A DNA stretch of 64,000 nucleotides from Vulcanisaeta sp. JCM 16159 (GTDB lineage: Archaea > Thermoproteota > Thermoprotei > Thermoproteales > Thermocladiaceae). The DNA lies in the NCBI RefSeq assembly GCF_001316265.1, contig NZ_BBDN01000001.1:186001-250000 (forward strand), written 5' to 3'. Shown here piece by piece: positions 19,138 through 29,945 of the stretch (positions are counted from its first letter, which is position 1; every line of letters begins with the position of its first letter). The notes beneath the pieces are model-generated. The model ran no database searches. It had not been told where the DNA came from and saw only the letters and a list, made by a program, of their open reading frames with translations. Both the position numbers and the translations under genes were made by a program.

Positions 19138-19244
19138 AATAACCTACCCTTTACGCACCCTAATAAGTCTTATACCGAAGCAGTTATTCCTAAACCCTCA
19201 TAAGCAATCAAATTAAGTCCCCAGCTTAGCTAGTAAAGCAGAGA

Positions 19245-20209
19245 TGGCTTGCTCACAGCGTGAAATCGCACTTAAGTAGCTAGAGGTTATGGGCACTATA
19301 GATATGGGCGAATTAACGAACATATTAAACACATCATTAGTACCTATAGCTCTCACTCGGAGACCTAATCATGATAAGCGATAACGAGATTAAACTCAGC
19401 CAGAAGGGCAGGGAAGTTACCTCAGCATCGTTAATTGCGAGAGGAAAGATCTTATATGAGTACTATAGGTCGAGACCGAGGAGCCTAGAGGGATGTTGCC
19501 CTAGCTGAGTATGGTAGTAAGTACGTAGAACTTAATGACTATCCAATCGAGGCCAGCAACGAGGCGTTAACCACATGCCTACGACTGGCGCGCTTTGGTG
19601 CCAGGCAAACCCACTTGAGTTGGCCCATAGATGTGGCGTTAAAGCATTTCTGATGGCATGAGGATTGAAAATGCCGTGTTCAGTGATGCACTTAAAGAGG
19701 CCTTAGAACTTAACGAAATACCCTTCGCAGCCTCGGCAATGCACAACCTAATAAAGGCCAAGGCACTAATGAACAAGGACTGCAGCGACTACCCAGAACT
19801 ACTAGGGCCAATCCATGGATGGACACTACAGGACTCATTCAACCACTACCTAACCATCAACGACCAGAAGAACCTGAGGAAAGTGAGGATACTACTAACG
19901 GTACTACTAATCGGCATTGGGAACTACGATAAAGCAGTGAAATTATTAGGCCAGGGCAATAATGATGATGTCGAGAAATTCCTGAGGGAATTAATAACGA
20001 TTCTAAAGGGCGAGACTAATGCCATGGCCACGGAATACAAGAGCCCAGTGCTCATAGACCTAGCCACATATATAAACATAGCATTAAGAATAATCAGGTG
20101 GCAAAACACAGAAAACAAACTATGGGACCAAACCTCACAGGCATTAAAGGACAAAATAGCACAGATCATGAAATGTCAAATACCAAAACTACTCCTACTA
20201 TTGCCTTAA
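19245..20209 (+). pseudogene. Decayed paralogue of the HTH/TPR-like protein
   Basis: Fragments line up in order with the gene at 3605-5025: an HTH-like TIDMGELTNILN, ARGKILYEYYRS, DVALAEYGSKYVE, HRCGVKAFLM, then a long intact frame from 19658. That frame holds IPFAASAMHNLIKAKAL, NLRKVRILLTVLLIG and the end MKCQIPKLLLLLP. It differs from the other copy by an in-frame TAG near 19277, several frame changes and an internal deletion of roughly 100 residues before 19658. It therefore looks genuinely decayed. The frame at 19658-20209 might still be translated. Confidence 0.55.
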
Positions 20210-20503
20210 ATACATTCAGGCTACTATGAAATAAACGATATTTTTGTACTATGACCGTAATAACTACTACCCAGCATTCTCTGCCTCTTATCAATACACC
20301 TAATGCATCTTGTCAATAGCATTAAGTGACCCTCATAAAACCTTAACACATCACCAAACATAATCTAAATATTATAAATGAAATATACAGACAAGAGAGC
20401 AGACCTTAAGACCAAACACGCCGTTGAAGCGTCAACCTACGCAGCTTCACAAACCCAACCCAGGGCAAAAAAACTTAAATCCCTCAACAAAACATAGAAA
20501 CTC

Positions 20504-20619
20504 GCCCCGGTAGCTCAGCCTGGGAGAGCGACCGGCTGAAGACCGGTAGGTCCCGTCAAACCCCACCCGGTCAGGCCGGGTAGGGTTTGGGATAGGGTTC
20601 AAGTCCGGCCGGGGCACCA
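20504..20619 (+). tRNA. tRNA-Phe (GAA) with apparent intron in the T-arm region
   Basis: The acceptor strand GCCCCGG (20504-20510) pairs with CCGGGGC before an encoded ACCA end (20619). The D arm is GCTC...GAGC and the anticodon arm is ACCGG-CTGAAGA-CCGGT, giving anticodon GAA (Phe). About 40 extra bases follow the AGGTCCCG stretch. They can fold as AAACCC..ACCCGG against CCGGGT..GGGTTT, a bulge-helix-bulge-like intron at a non-canonical site, as is frequent in Thermoproteales. The 3' strand of the T stem (CCGG after TTCAAGT) is one base short, as if a C had been lost. Exact intron ends are uncertain. Confidence 0.85.
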
Positions 20620-20903
20620 CGTTTGTTGAGGATTGAGTTTTGTACGGCGAGTGATGCCTATTCTTATTGGCTGGGTAAACCTAGGGTTTTGGTTTTTAGG
20701 TGCTGCGTTAGTTTTGTTTTGCTGAGTCCTGTTCTTCGTGTTTTCATTCCTTGAGCTGGGTGAATTTCGTAATGGGCTTTGTATACGGTATTGCTTTCTT
20801 AGTTGGCTTAATTAATGCATAAATTATCGCTTAGTATGGCTTCGTTTTGCCGTTATATATTGCTCCTCCTAATTACGTGTTCCGGCTCTGGCTCATCTTA
20901 TTG

Positions 20904-22147
20904 TCATGAATAAAAGTAGTTATTGTGCGATGGGTTACGCCTGTTTAGTTTATAGATGGTTTTTGTGACTATCATGCTGGTTATTATACCTATGATTATG
21001 GCCAGTAGTACCATGGTTATGAGTAGTAGGTAATAATTATTACTAGTGAACGCGGGGTATGTCTGAGTTTCGCCTAATATAGAGGTGGGCCCTAATGAGG
21101 TTGGCGATGCTAAGGGTGGTGTGCCAATGATATAATTATTACTGGGGCTTACGACAATATAAGTGGGGTAACCAGCGTTAGTGGGGGTGGTATTAATCGT
21201 TGGGTAGCACACAAACATGCAAGTATTATTGGCCATAGCATGTCCTATTAATATTGGCCTTATATATACCGTGATTATCACGGAGTTATTGCTGGGCACC
21301 ACAACCTTTAAGCCATGGATTACTAATGACTGAGGGATCGTTTTATTGACTAATGATTCAATCACCGTGACGTTAACCGAGTATCCATACACATTGATCG
21401 TTTTATGGAACACGCTTACCACCGTGGTATTACTACCGAGGTTTACCTCACCCTGATAATATAGAATATAGGCATTGAGAGCAGCCCACTTAAATAAACC
21501 ACGCCATTATTGACACGGGTGCATAGAGATATGGGCGGAAATGACGTAGTAGGTGTAGTGTTAGGTATGTATTCATATCGAGTCAATACCCACGGACTTA
21601 CGGGCACCACAGGAACTACGCATAAGACACCACCCTGTACTAATTCGCCGTTTGGCATCTTAATGAGTACATCAACGTTTGATGTTGGGTATTCATTGAT
21701 GGGCCTTAGCGCGATGTTCTTCCTAATCCATGAGTATGCGTACGTTAAACCCCTGCCCAGGATACTCGATAATTCGTATCCACCCATCTCCGTATAACCT
21801 AGGTTAATCGTTTTTGTCCAGGTAATGGCTACTAAGTAGTAATTCATTGACTGATTTACCGGTGATGGCAACCAACTCGTTATTGGGAAGCCTGAACTGG
21901 CGTTATAGACCAATACCCCATCAATGCCGTTATTTACGCCAACCAGATACACAATCAATGTATCATTACTTAGCAATATCATTGGGCTAACCATCACTTG
22001 ATTACCCATGCCCAGTCCCATATCGTCTGGGCATGCCCCGTGAGCCGCATATGCGATTAATACCATTAATACCATTACCATTAATGTCAATGCCTGGGCC
22101 TTGCCCATCGGGCCACTTAATGCGTAGGACTTAATTTTTCTAATCAT
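20904..22147 (-). CDS. Secreted, C-terminally anchored surface protein (frameshifted)
   Basis: The first frame starts at 22147 with a signal peptide (QALTLMVMVLMVLIAYAAHG). It runs to about 21460, where a missing G in GGGG shifts it into SGAALNAYILYYQGEVNLGS and the frame that ends at 20904. The joined protein is about 413 residues with many Asn sequons. A C-terminal membrane helix (LLLITMVLLAIIIGIITSMIV) and a short basic tail follow. The layout is signal peptide, extracellular domain, anchor. The family is not recognised. The divergently placed membrane winged-helix gene at 22205 may control it. Confidence 0.6.
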
Positions 22148-22204
22148 TAGTACGTGATGTTCCAGTCCCTAGAACTTTAAGTACTTAAGAATGGATTGCC
22201 GTGA

Positions 22205-22657
22205 ATGCGCAGTGGCAGTAAGGTTAGCCTGAGCGAGACTGCTCTTAGGATATACCTACTGCTGATTAGGGAGGACAAGCCCATGAGCATTAGGGAGATT
22301 CAGAGAGCCTTGGGTTTATCAAGCCCTGGGCAGGTTTATCACCACTTGGAGCGGTTGAGGCCCTTGGTCTCGTTGTCAGGGATTCTGATGGATATAGGGC
22401 TGTTAGAAGGAATGGGGTTGTTGAGGGTGCAATAATCCTCTGGTCTAGTGTGATCCCCAAAATCAGCCTTCTACCTGGGATTCTCAGCAACCCTAACAAT
22501 AGCCTACGCAATCACCGTGGTGCTTGGACTAATGAGGCTTGACCCAATGGCTTTGATAGCCCTGGCCTCGCTGCTCACGTTCTCAATAATCGAGTTCAGG
22601 GAACAAATCACTAAACTGAAAAGGTTACTCCGAAGTGTTGATGATGGGTCTCTTTAG
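22205..22657 (+). CDS. Membrane-bound winged-helix regulator (frameshifted)
   Basis: The N-terminus is a winged helix (ALRIYLLLIREDKPMSIREI, then QRALGLSSPGQVYHHLERL). A G lost from AGGGCC shifts the frame at about 22350. The repaired reading continues as LGLVVRDSDGYRAVRRNGVV. A further shift near 22460 leads into FYLGFSATLTIAYAITVVLGL and LDPMALIALASLLTFSII, two membrane helices, ending at 22657. The product, about 150 residues, is a one-component regulator with its DNA-binding domain tethered to the membrane. It sits between secreted-protein genes, which suggests control of the cell-surface cluster (inference). Confidence 0.6.
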
Positions 22658-22880
22658 CAAACTAGAATATTACCTAAACCAATACTAAGAGGAATAGGTA
22701 GGTCTTGGTTTAGCGTGATCATTGGATTGAGACTTACTTCCTTTACCTTATGCCCTGGTGAGTTGTGATTCAGTGAAACATACTCTGTGATTTATTAGCT
22801 ATATTCTAACTTCTAGAACATGCCCTTAACTAAAGCCTAGAAATAATAAAGTGGCTGAACTACCTTTAATGGGGGTAACC

Positions 22881-24020
22881 ATGAGAATAAAGGTCTCTGT
22901 ATACATCGTTATAGTAATCATATTGGTTATTGTCACTGCCTTCCTGGGCGTAGTAATTGGTAACGAAGAGTCAAAAATTGCCTCGCTGCAGGGTGAGGTT
23001 AATACCTTGAGAACAAACTACACAGTATTACAGGAACAATATATTCAATTGATTACGAATTATACGAACCTTGAGGCAGAATACGGGGATTTAGTAATGA
23101 ATTATACAATGCTTCAATCTCAGTACAATGAATTGAGGGTTAATTATACAAGCCTTGTGGACGCGGTTTATGGATCATTAATTAGGATTAAACCCGTGCT
23201 CTACTCCTACACTAATGCTAATGACGACTTCGCGTTGTTCCTAAACATAACGAACCCAACAAATGAACCCATGTGCATAACAATGGCTGTGTATGCTGGA
23301 CCACCAATATTTAGCGAATTAATACCAAGTCAAACGGTGGTTTTAGTGCCGCCAAGAACCACAGTAATGCTACCATTGGCAATAGCACTATACAACTCAA
23401 CACGTACCTACTTCGCGGGATACGGCTATCTTGACTTTAAATCATTAAATGGCATTAACTTCACAAGTGAGTTGGTCGGTATGAAGGTATCAATTACAAT
23501 AATTAACAATAACCTAGCACCAGCTTGGGTTATGTATAACACCTCAATAACCGAGATAATACCGGTAAATAAACCAATGGGCTTCGCAAAATACACCGTA
23601 ATACCGTACTTATATTGCATTATCTACGGTTGTGGATCCCCAATCAATGCAATTAACTTAGTCCTTGAGAATCCATTACCGAGCAACGTAATTATTAATG
23701 GTTATAGCGTATACGCATATAATGGTTCATTATTAACTTCGTGCAAATTAAATAAGTCATTAATAATAAACTCAACGAGCATCATCAACGTATCCCTACT
23801 AGCCCAGTCACATCGCTCCACCTCAATGCAATTGAATGTTATAATGCCGCTGAATGTTGTAACATTAACAGGTAATTGGACATCATTATTCACATCATCA
23901 ATCACCTGCAATGCGAACCACACACTCCCACTCAGTATTGCCCAACTACCCTACGGATATGTCGTATTGAACACAAGCATTGGAAACATAACAATACCAT
24001 TATTATCAAGCTACAGCTAA
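22881..24020 (+). CDS. Membrane-anchored coiled-coil surface protein with 14-residue sequon repeat
   Basis: I chose the ATG at 22881 (MRIKVSVYIVIVIILVIV), which follows GGGGGT at 22870-22875. The GTG at 22851 is the alternative. A signal anchor is followed by a coiled coil at about residues 25-95. In it the unit NYTxLxxxYxxLxx repeats every 14 residues, with NYT at four consecutive positions. The remaining roughly 280 residues form a beta-rich extracellular domain with about 20 sequons. It resembles a stalked surface protein but no family is recognised. It is AT-rich and monocistronic. Confidence 0.65.
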   Translation: MRIKVSVYIVIVIILVIVTAFLGVVIGNEESKIASLQGEVNTLRTNYTVLQEQYIQLITNYTNLEAEYGDLVMNYTMLQSQYNELRVNYTSLVDAVYGSLIRIKPVLYSYTNANDDFALFLNITNPTNEPMCITMAVYAGPPIFSELIPSQTVVLVPPRTTVMLPLAIALYNSTRTYFAGYGYLDFKSLNGINFTSELVGMKVSITIINNNLAPAWVMYNTSITEIIPVNKPMGFAKYTVIPYLYCIIYGCGSPINAINLVLENPLPSNVIINGYSVYAYNGSLLTSCKLNKSLIINSTSIINVSLLAQSHRSTSMQLNVIMPLNVVTLTGNWTSLFTSSITCNANHTLPLSIAQLPYGYVVLNTSIGNITIPLLSSYS

Positions 24021-24798
24021 CGACCCTGTTCAAGCCTTCATATAAAACATCTCCGCACCGGAAGTCACTTCTATAATTTACTAGAAAGAAATGGGCGACC
24101 TCATAAGTGCGGGACCCTCCCTACAGCATTGGCAATATAGCAGCATCAAACCGTAATAAAACGATTTAGCCTTTATGTAAAGCGACATATGATGCAGCAG
24201 CATGCATATTAATGATGATGGAATAATGCAGCAGCAATCACAAATAAACCATTGATTGATTAGTTATCGTGTCGTACTATGTATTTATCTGATCTAACCT
24301 GAGTAGTGGTAATTACGAGAGCGATAATTATATTACTCAAATTATATTACTCATAAACAGGTAACGAGATGCTCAATTACGGTAGTGCGTAGGACTTGAA
24401 CGATGTGGCCTAAGTAATACCATTCAGGGCGCTAACAATAATTCTAGGAACTCTTATGAACATGCATCCTCTCACGCCACAGCCCTAGCATTAATAAGCT
24501 AATTGAACGCTAGGTTACGACAATACCGTTAGCGTGGTGTATAGTTACGTAGACGTAGACCTAGGCGCAAGGCGCATTAAGTAATAAGGGGAACATTGGC
24601 TGATAAATAGTGAGTCTCAATTTCACTTAAATTAAGATGATCGCCAATGCATTGTTTTGCCCAATAATGGTCTCTTACGGTCTCATTACTTAGTTGCCGT
24701 AATTAATCATGGTTCGTTGCGCACTAGCTCTTAGAACGAGGTTTATTAAAGCCTAGAAATAATTATCACTCAGCTTAAGTAATACAGGGTGACCACGC
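24021..24798. other. Long gene-free stretch
   Basis: About 780 bases with stops in all frames. The motif AAGCCTAGAAATAAT occurs here at about 24750 and upstream of the previous gene at about 22834, roughly 50 bases before the start codon in each case. It may be a shared promoter element. Nothing else is recognised. Confidence 0.4.
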
Positions 24799-25590
24799 AT
24801 GGGCAGGGGTGTAGCGAAACTGGAGTGGTTAGTGGTGGCTATGGTAATTACCGCTGCTGTTATTTTCTTATCTATTAAGGTTGCCTATGAGCTTTCTCAT
24901 CCTCGTATTTGCCTATGCCCTGCCGCGTTTAGCGCAGACCTCGTTGTTTTTAATGGTAATGAACCCATACTCAATAAATCGCTTATTGTGGGTCCCCCAT
25001 GCCTGTGCGCCGGCTTTCGCGGTTGGTCCCCACCAAGTGGTCTCCCATTTATAATTGGTTACCAAGTAATTAATATGCAAAGGTGTAGTACGTTGACTAA
25101 TATTACTGCGCCGCCTGGTATTATCAATTACACGTGCTACGTATTATCTGGTTATGGTAACTCTCCAAGCTTCTTAATCCCAATACGGATATTCACCTCA
25201 CCAAGCGCAATAAATAACGCCAAGGAATTAATCAATGAGTTCCTGAGGTACAATGGCGCCAACCTAAGCGAGGGGTTCAACGGGACTGTGAGGTTATTGA
25301 TGGGAATACCCACAGTAAGGGATTACATCGACAGTGGCAGGCTGATTTTGGTCGGTGAGGGCTTCATAACGAATACGACCAAGGTCGGGAACTACCTAGT
25401 TATTAATGTGATGGGCATTGAATATACGATGGGCGTAATTACGCAGAATAGAACAGTAATGGGAATAATATACGTAGAGTATATCCCATTCAGGACGCAA
25501 CAAGGGAGTATAATGATGACGCCATTAAAGATAACGATAAGGTTAATGCGAGTAAGTGCCGCGCAGATAGTAGGTAAGAGTCAGGGTTAA
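24799..25590 (+). CDS. Membrane-anchored secreted protein
   Basis: The 263-residue protein has an N-terminal signal anchor (LVVAMVITAAVIFLSIKVAY). An extracellular Cys pair region follows (RICLCPAAF, GPPCLCAGF), then an alpha/beta domain with sequons NIT, NLS, NGT and NTT. It is intact in one frame. No family is recognised. It shares the upstream AAGCCTAGAAATAAT element with the gene at 22881 and belongs to the surface-protein cluster. Confidence 0.6.
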   Translation: MGRGVAKLEWLVVAMVITAAVIFLSIKVAYELSHPRICLCPAAFSADLVVFNGNEPILNKSLIVGPPCLCAGFRGWSPPSGLPFIIGYQVINMQRCSTLTNITAPPGIINYTCYVLSGYGNSPSFLIPIRIFTSPSAINNAKELINEFLRYNGANLSEGFNGTVRLLMGIPTVRDYIDSGRLILVGEGFITNTTKVGNYLVINVMGIEYTMGVITQNRTVMGIIYVEYIPFRTQQGSIMMTPLKITIRLMRVSAAQIVGKSQG

Positions 25591-25740
25591 CCAATAAATG
25601 GAACAATCATTACCACGGGCCAGTAAAAATGCGTTGCTCATTAAAATCGCCATATTAGGTCAAAATCCCAATTGTCAGGCGCCACGTATGTGAGACGCAC
25701 TAGTAATAAGGACAGGCGACTGGGCGTAATAAAACCATTC

Positions 25741-25809
25741 AACTCTATTCGAATCACCTTTTATGAATAGGTGAAGTAAAAAAAAGGTCTGGTGAATTAA
25801 GTAAAGCTG
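25741..25809 (+). promoter_or_regulatory. Shared promoter/leader, copy 1
   Basis: CACCTTTTATGAATAGG followed by GAAGTAAAAAAAAGGT and GGTGAATTAAGTAAAGCTG precedes the ATG at 25810. The block is almost identical to 27632-27679 and clearly related to 53505-53574. TTTTATGA is the likely TATA element, about 45 bases before the start codon. GGTGA is a possible ribosome binding site. Confidence 0.6.
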
Positions 25810-27558
25810 ATGGTTATGGGCCTAAGGACGAGGTGGTTACTCGTAACAGTGCTTGTGATTGTTGCCGTCTACGTCTCATTGCTCGCCTACACCCACATAG
25901 GCCGCACTGTCTTTAAGTACGTAGGGGCTGGCTACACGGTTACCTACGTTAGGTACCCCGGACTCCCCTGGCCGTTGCTGGATGTCCGGGCCCCTGACCC
26001 GTCGGTTGTCTTTCCCATGGTCACGATTAAGGTGGGTAACCTGCCGAGTAATAGTTGGTACTGTCAGTGTTTACCTGAGTGCGCCAACAATTAATGGCTT
26101 CATGAGCTCGGTGAATACTCAGTAAATGAATCATTGAGTAGGCGCTCAGCATCAATAATAATCAACGTGAGCAATTACGTGAAGCCCGCCATCGAATTGA
26201 TCAGGCAATTGCACAGTAATCCAACTAACTCGGGCCCCTCAATACTCGCCTTCATAACAACCATAGTTAATGAGAGTGGTAGGCTTTATGCCGTGACTGA
26301 CGTAATAACAATACCGGTGATACCGGGGCTTGCGAGGGGTAGTGTGGTGACTGTTGACGTGAACTTCACACCACAGATAATAAGCCAACTAACCATTAGC
26401 GATCAACCGCAATCAACGGCCAGCCAAGACCCAGGCCCGCCAAGCACGATAAGCGGCTCATGCACCTGGTTCTTCCCATTCGAGGTCTGCACTGAGTGGG
26501 AGGAGACCAAGGTAATTGCCCAAAGCAGTGATGCGCCGCTCCCGTTAGTCATAACTTACATAGGGCCCAGCAATCAATACCCACACTCGGCAAGCTATAC
26601 TTATGAGGTTGATGAGTCGGCCGAGGTTGCCATATCTACCTCCACATCCTCATACATAGGCTTCGACATGAGCTTAGCAGTCCCAACAAGCAGTGGCGAG
26701 CCATTTATTGAGGTGCCAGGGCCAGGCTATGGCTGGAGCACAAGTACGTCATCAAGCACCATGCTGCTGAATTATCAATGCTTCTTCCATGACTCATTAA
26801 CCTCCAATGAACCAAGCAGCGTCTGCGGTTATGGAAACCCCACATCCAGTACTACGCAGCAGCAATTACCTGACTTCGGCTCCAACGGTGGTTTAATGTC
26901 GATAAACATCTACGGTACCGAGTACATACTTAATTACACGGAGTATGAATGCACCTACTACCTAGGCATAGCACAACTTGGTTGTGAGGCTATTAACTAC
27001 TCATACTCCGCCTGGTTCGCGCCGAGCACCGCAGGCAATGGGCAGTGGTCGGCGGGGGGCTACATAGACACGAACCCAACGGCCCAAAGTACCTGGCTAT
27101 CAAAACTAGTATACGCACTAGCCAGTGGTAATTTATTGAAGTACCAACCAATCACAAGCACCTACGGGCCAGCTTCATTTTATAGAATTACATCACTTAC
27201 ATTAGTATCAAGCGGTTCATCAAATGAATACGCGGTGGGTATACCGGCAGCGGCGATATGCTACCTAATGGGAATAGACTGCCCACCACAGGTGGACTAC
27301 CTAACGGTGGGCATTGATCTAAGCAGTACGAGCTATGTGAACGCGGTCTACAACCTAGTGAGCAGTACCGAAGCGCCATCATCAAATGTTTACTTCTGCG
27401 ACCCCGGTTATTACGAATTGAACGAGAACGTCTATATCCAGAACCTGCAGGGTTATTACCCAGTTCCCATGATGATTGCCGAACCAAACCCAGCCCCCTT
27501 CTGCCTTTCACAACCAATCTACTTCATAAGGCCAATTAATGCCACCAACACTAAGTAG
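25810..27558 (+). CDS. Ser/Thr-rich membrane-anchored surface protein A (frameshifted)
   Basis: The first frame begins MVMGLRTRWLLVTVLVIVAV, a signal anchor shared with the genes at 27680 and 53575. It breaks near 26060: SNSW should continue as TVSVYLSAPTINGF. Another break at about 26125 leads into SLSRRSASIIINVSNYVKP and a frame open to 27558. The joined protein is about 580 residues. It is rich in Ser/Thr (STSTSSS, SSTTQQQ) and contains Cys pairs, as expected of a glycosylated surface protein. No enzymatic motif is visible. It is probably one gene rather than two. Confidence 0.55.
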
Positions 27559-27610
27559 TTTCGCATCAACGCATTGTTAAAACGCATTAACCACGACCTA
27601 AGCCCATTCA

Positions 27611-27679
27611 ACCCCGCTCGGCTCACCTTTTATGAATAGGCGAAGTAAAAAAAAGGTGCTGGTGAATTAAGTAAAGCTG
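27611..27679 (+). promoter_or_regulatory. Shared promoter/leader, copy 2
   Basis: This block repeats copy 1 with very few changes, including TCACCTTTTATGAATAGG, the A-run and GGTGAATTAAGTAAAGCTG. The upstream CAACCCCGCTCGGCTCAC is shared with copy 3 at 53508-53525 rather than with copy 1. The mosaic pattern suggests duplication or gene conversion among the three loci. Confidence 0.6.
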
Positions 27680-29431
27680 ATGGTTATGGGCCTAAGGACG
27701 AGGTGGTTGGTTGTAGTCGTGCTTGTGTTGGTTTTGGCGTCTGTGCTGACAATCCACTTCGTTGGTAGGTCCGTGAATAAGGCCGTGAACAGGGTTGGTG
27801 AGGCTGGCCTTGGCGTGGTTAATGAACCAACCCCAATAGTCATTAACACGCCAATATACGTAGTCGGACCAACAACACTCACGCAGAAACTAATCAGCAT
27901 CGGCATAAATCAGTCACTGATCAAGCCCATAACCATTAATGAACTACCAAGCCTACCAAACAACAGCATTGTGGTTATTGATTGGTCAGCGATAAGGCCA
28001 CTGCTTTACTTAATTAATAGAACTATGGTTAATGCCGCTAGTCCTGCTATTAATACCTTAGTAAACTTGTTTAGGCGCGGTGATTTAGTCTTGATAAGCG
28101 TCAATAGGAGCTCTTTACCCATTGCCGAGTTGATCTTAGCGTTTTCTCTTGCCAGGGCCGGCGGTGTCGAGGTTAGCGGCTTCACAAGCGTTAATTCATT
28201 TCCATACCCAGTTAATCAGTATTTAATTGCATACCAGTAATGCCCATAACGACAAACTACACGTTAATTGCGGGCTTCGTTTATAGCGTGGTGGGGTGAC
28301 GGCATTGATAGTGGGCCCATTGAGCATGCATGATATGCCCGGCTTAATGATTGCATGGTTAATGTCCACTGGCAGATACGGCATAGCCACAACCCCATTA
28401 AGCATTTCGGACCCAGGTTACGAGAATACGGACCCCTGCTACACAACCTGGCTAAGCCTATTAAATTCACCAAGTGGTTCGGAGGGCGTATACGGTGGTG
28501 GTAAGTACATATTCATATGGGGTGCCCAGGCATTAGCCAGTGAGGCAACGCAAACCGTTATTTTGAATCATAACCTCGGCATCGCTGCGGTGCAGGACAA
28601 TTACGGTGACACCTTCTACTATGACTCCTGCATTTTGATCCTCAACACCACGCAGTTTTACACGGATACACCGCCTAACATACCCATTGAGTTAATAGGT
28701 GATGTTGCCTACGTGATGACCCCATCAGGCGGTAATTCCTGGGTTGCCAATAGACTCGTCGTGCCAGGGCCTGGGCTACTGAGTAACTTAATTGGTGGCT
28801 TTGACCTATATGCCAGTTATGAGGATTACGTAAACGGCTTAACCAACTCGTTTATCATAACCACGAGCAGTGGGTACTCACCCACACCACGGTCGTCATA
28901 TGGTTCACTATCCTTTGGGTTTAGTATAGGTTATGAGTCCGCTAGCATCTTTGTTGAGTATACACTACCATCAATAGGTGGGGCATCCGAGGGTATTAGC
29001 GTAAGTACTTACCACCAGCCTCGGCCTACGGGCTTGATGCAAATAACTATACATGGGACTTTTACTATAGCTTCGGTCCTCTCGACCTATCAAGCAATGC
29101 CGACTTCATTAATGGTTTCATTGTCGGTGGTCCAGGCATGATTGGGGAGTTAGCCATGCCCAATTTCTCAATTGGCAATACCTACTGGGTTTATGTGCCA
29201 TTTAACGCTGAGGTTAAGACGCTGTGTTGGGATGCTTGGGCTAACATGGACTGGATGATAGGAGTTATGCCTGCGTCATCAGGCATGATTGTCAGTCCAA
29301 ATAATGTGAGCTTTTGGTTCTCGGCATCACAGACAAATGCGCCAAGTGGGTCATGGGTCAATGGAATATCTTACAACTACTCACCGTATTATAACTGCCC
29401 CAACGTAATAATGCTAAATGCCCCTAACTAA
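27680..29431 (+). CDS. Membrane-anchored surface protein B (frameshifted)
   Basis: The N-terminus (MVMGLRTRWLVVVVLVLVLA) copies that of the previous gene. The frame stops at 28240, resumes by 28296 (ALIVGPLSMHDMPGLMIAWL) and shifts again near 29020 into GLDANNYTWDFYYSFGPLDL. It ends at 29431. Together they give about 580 residues. The first 180 form an alpha/beta region (NSIVVIDWSAIRPLLYLI). The rest is Gly/Ser/Tyr-rich beta sequence ending with a Cys-containing SPYYNCPNVIM tail. No known family. Breaks fit single-base losses. Confidence 0.55.
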
Positions 29432-29583
29432 GTGTAGGTGCGGCATAATGCAGCGGAATCCACATCTCTAAAATCAATACTGCTTGACTTGCTTGTATAC
29501 TCCCTTACTTGGCCTTTTAGGGATCCGTAATGATTAAACGGGATTACAATAAAGCTTTAATATTTCGTATTGATACACAGGCG

Positions 29584-29945
29584 ATGGCGATTAGGGAAAG
29601 TGATGTCATAGTTGTTACTTCACCCTACATTCCTGGGTATAGGATAGTGAGGGTTTTGGGTGTTGCCCTGGCATTACGGTGAGGTCGAGGGGCCTTGGTG
29701 GTAGGTTTCTTGCGGGTTTAAGGGCCTTGGCTGGTGGTGAGATTAGGGAATTCACCGAGTTAGCAGAGCAGGCCAGGAGGCAGGCTATTGAGAGGATGAT
29801 TCAACATGCTAAGTAGCTTGGCGCTAACGCCGTTATTAGCTTCAGGCTCGATAGTAATGAGATCAGTGAGTACATGGATGAAATAATAGCCTACGGCACA
29901 GCGGTTATTGTGGAACCTGAACAGGCTCTGGACACGTTATATTAG
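29584..29945 (+). pseudogene. YbjQ/UPF0145-like gene with frameshift and internal TAG
   Basis: The start MAIRESDVIVVTSPYIPGYR is followed by IVRVLGVA. A shift near 29670 gives GITVRSRGLGGRFLAGLRAL, GGEIREFTELAEQARRQAI and ERMIQHAK. A TAG stands at 29814-29816, then LGANAVISFRLDSNEISEYM and AYGTAVIVEPEQAL. This is the complete YbjQ/UPF0145 (DUF74) signature, a pentameric fold with no firm function. The shift could be an indel error, but the TAG where Glu or Lys is usual is a base substitution. The gene may therefore be truly inactive. Confidence 0.6.

Noticed and set aside
29814-29816. TAG read as pyrrolysine
   Set aside because: No pyl genes are seen, Thermoproteales are not known to use it, and the gene also has a frameshift.
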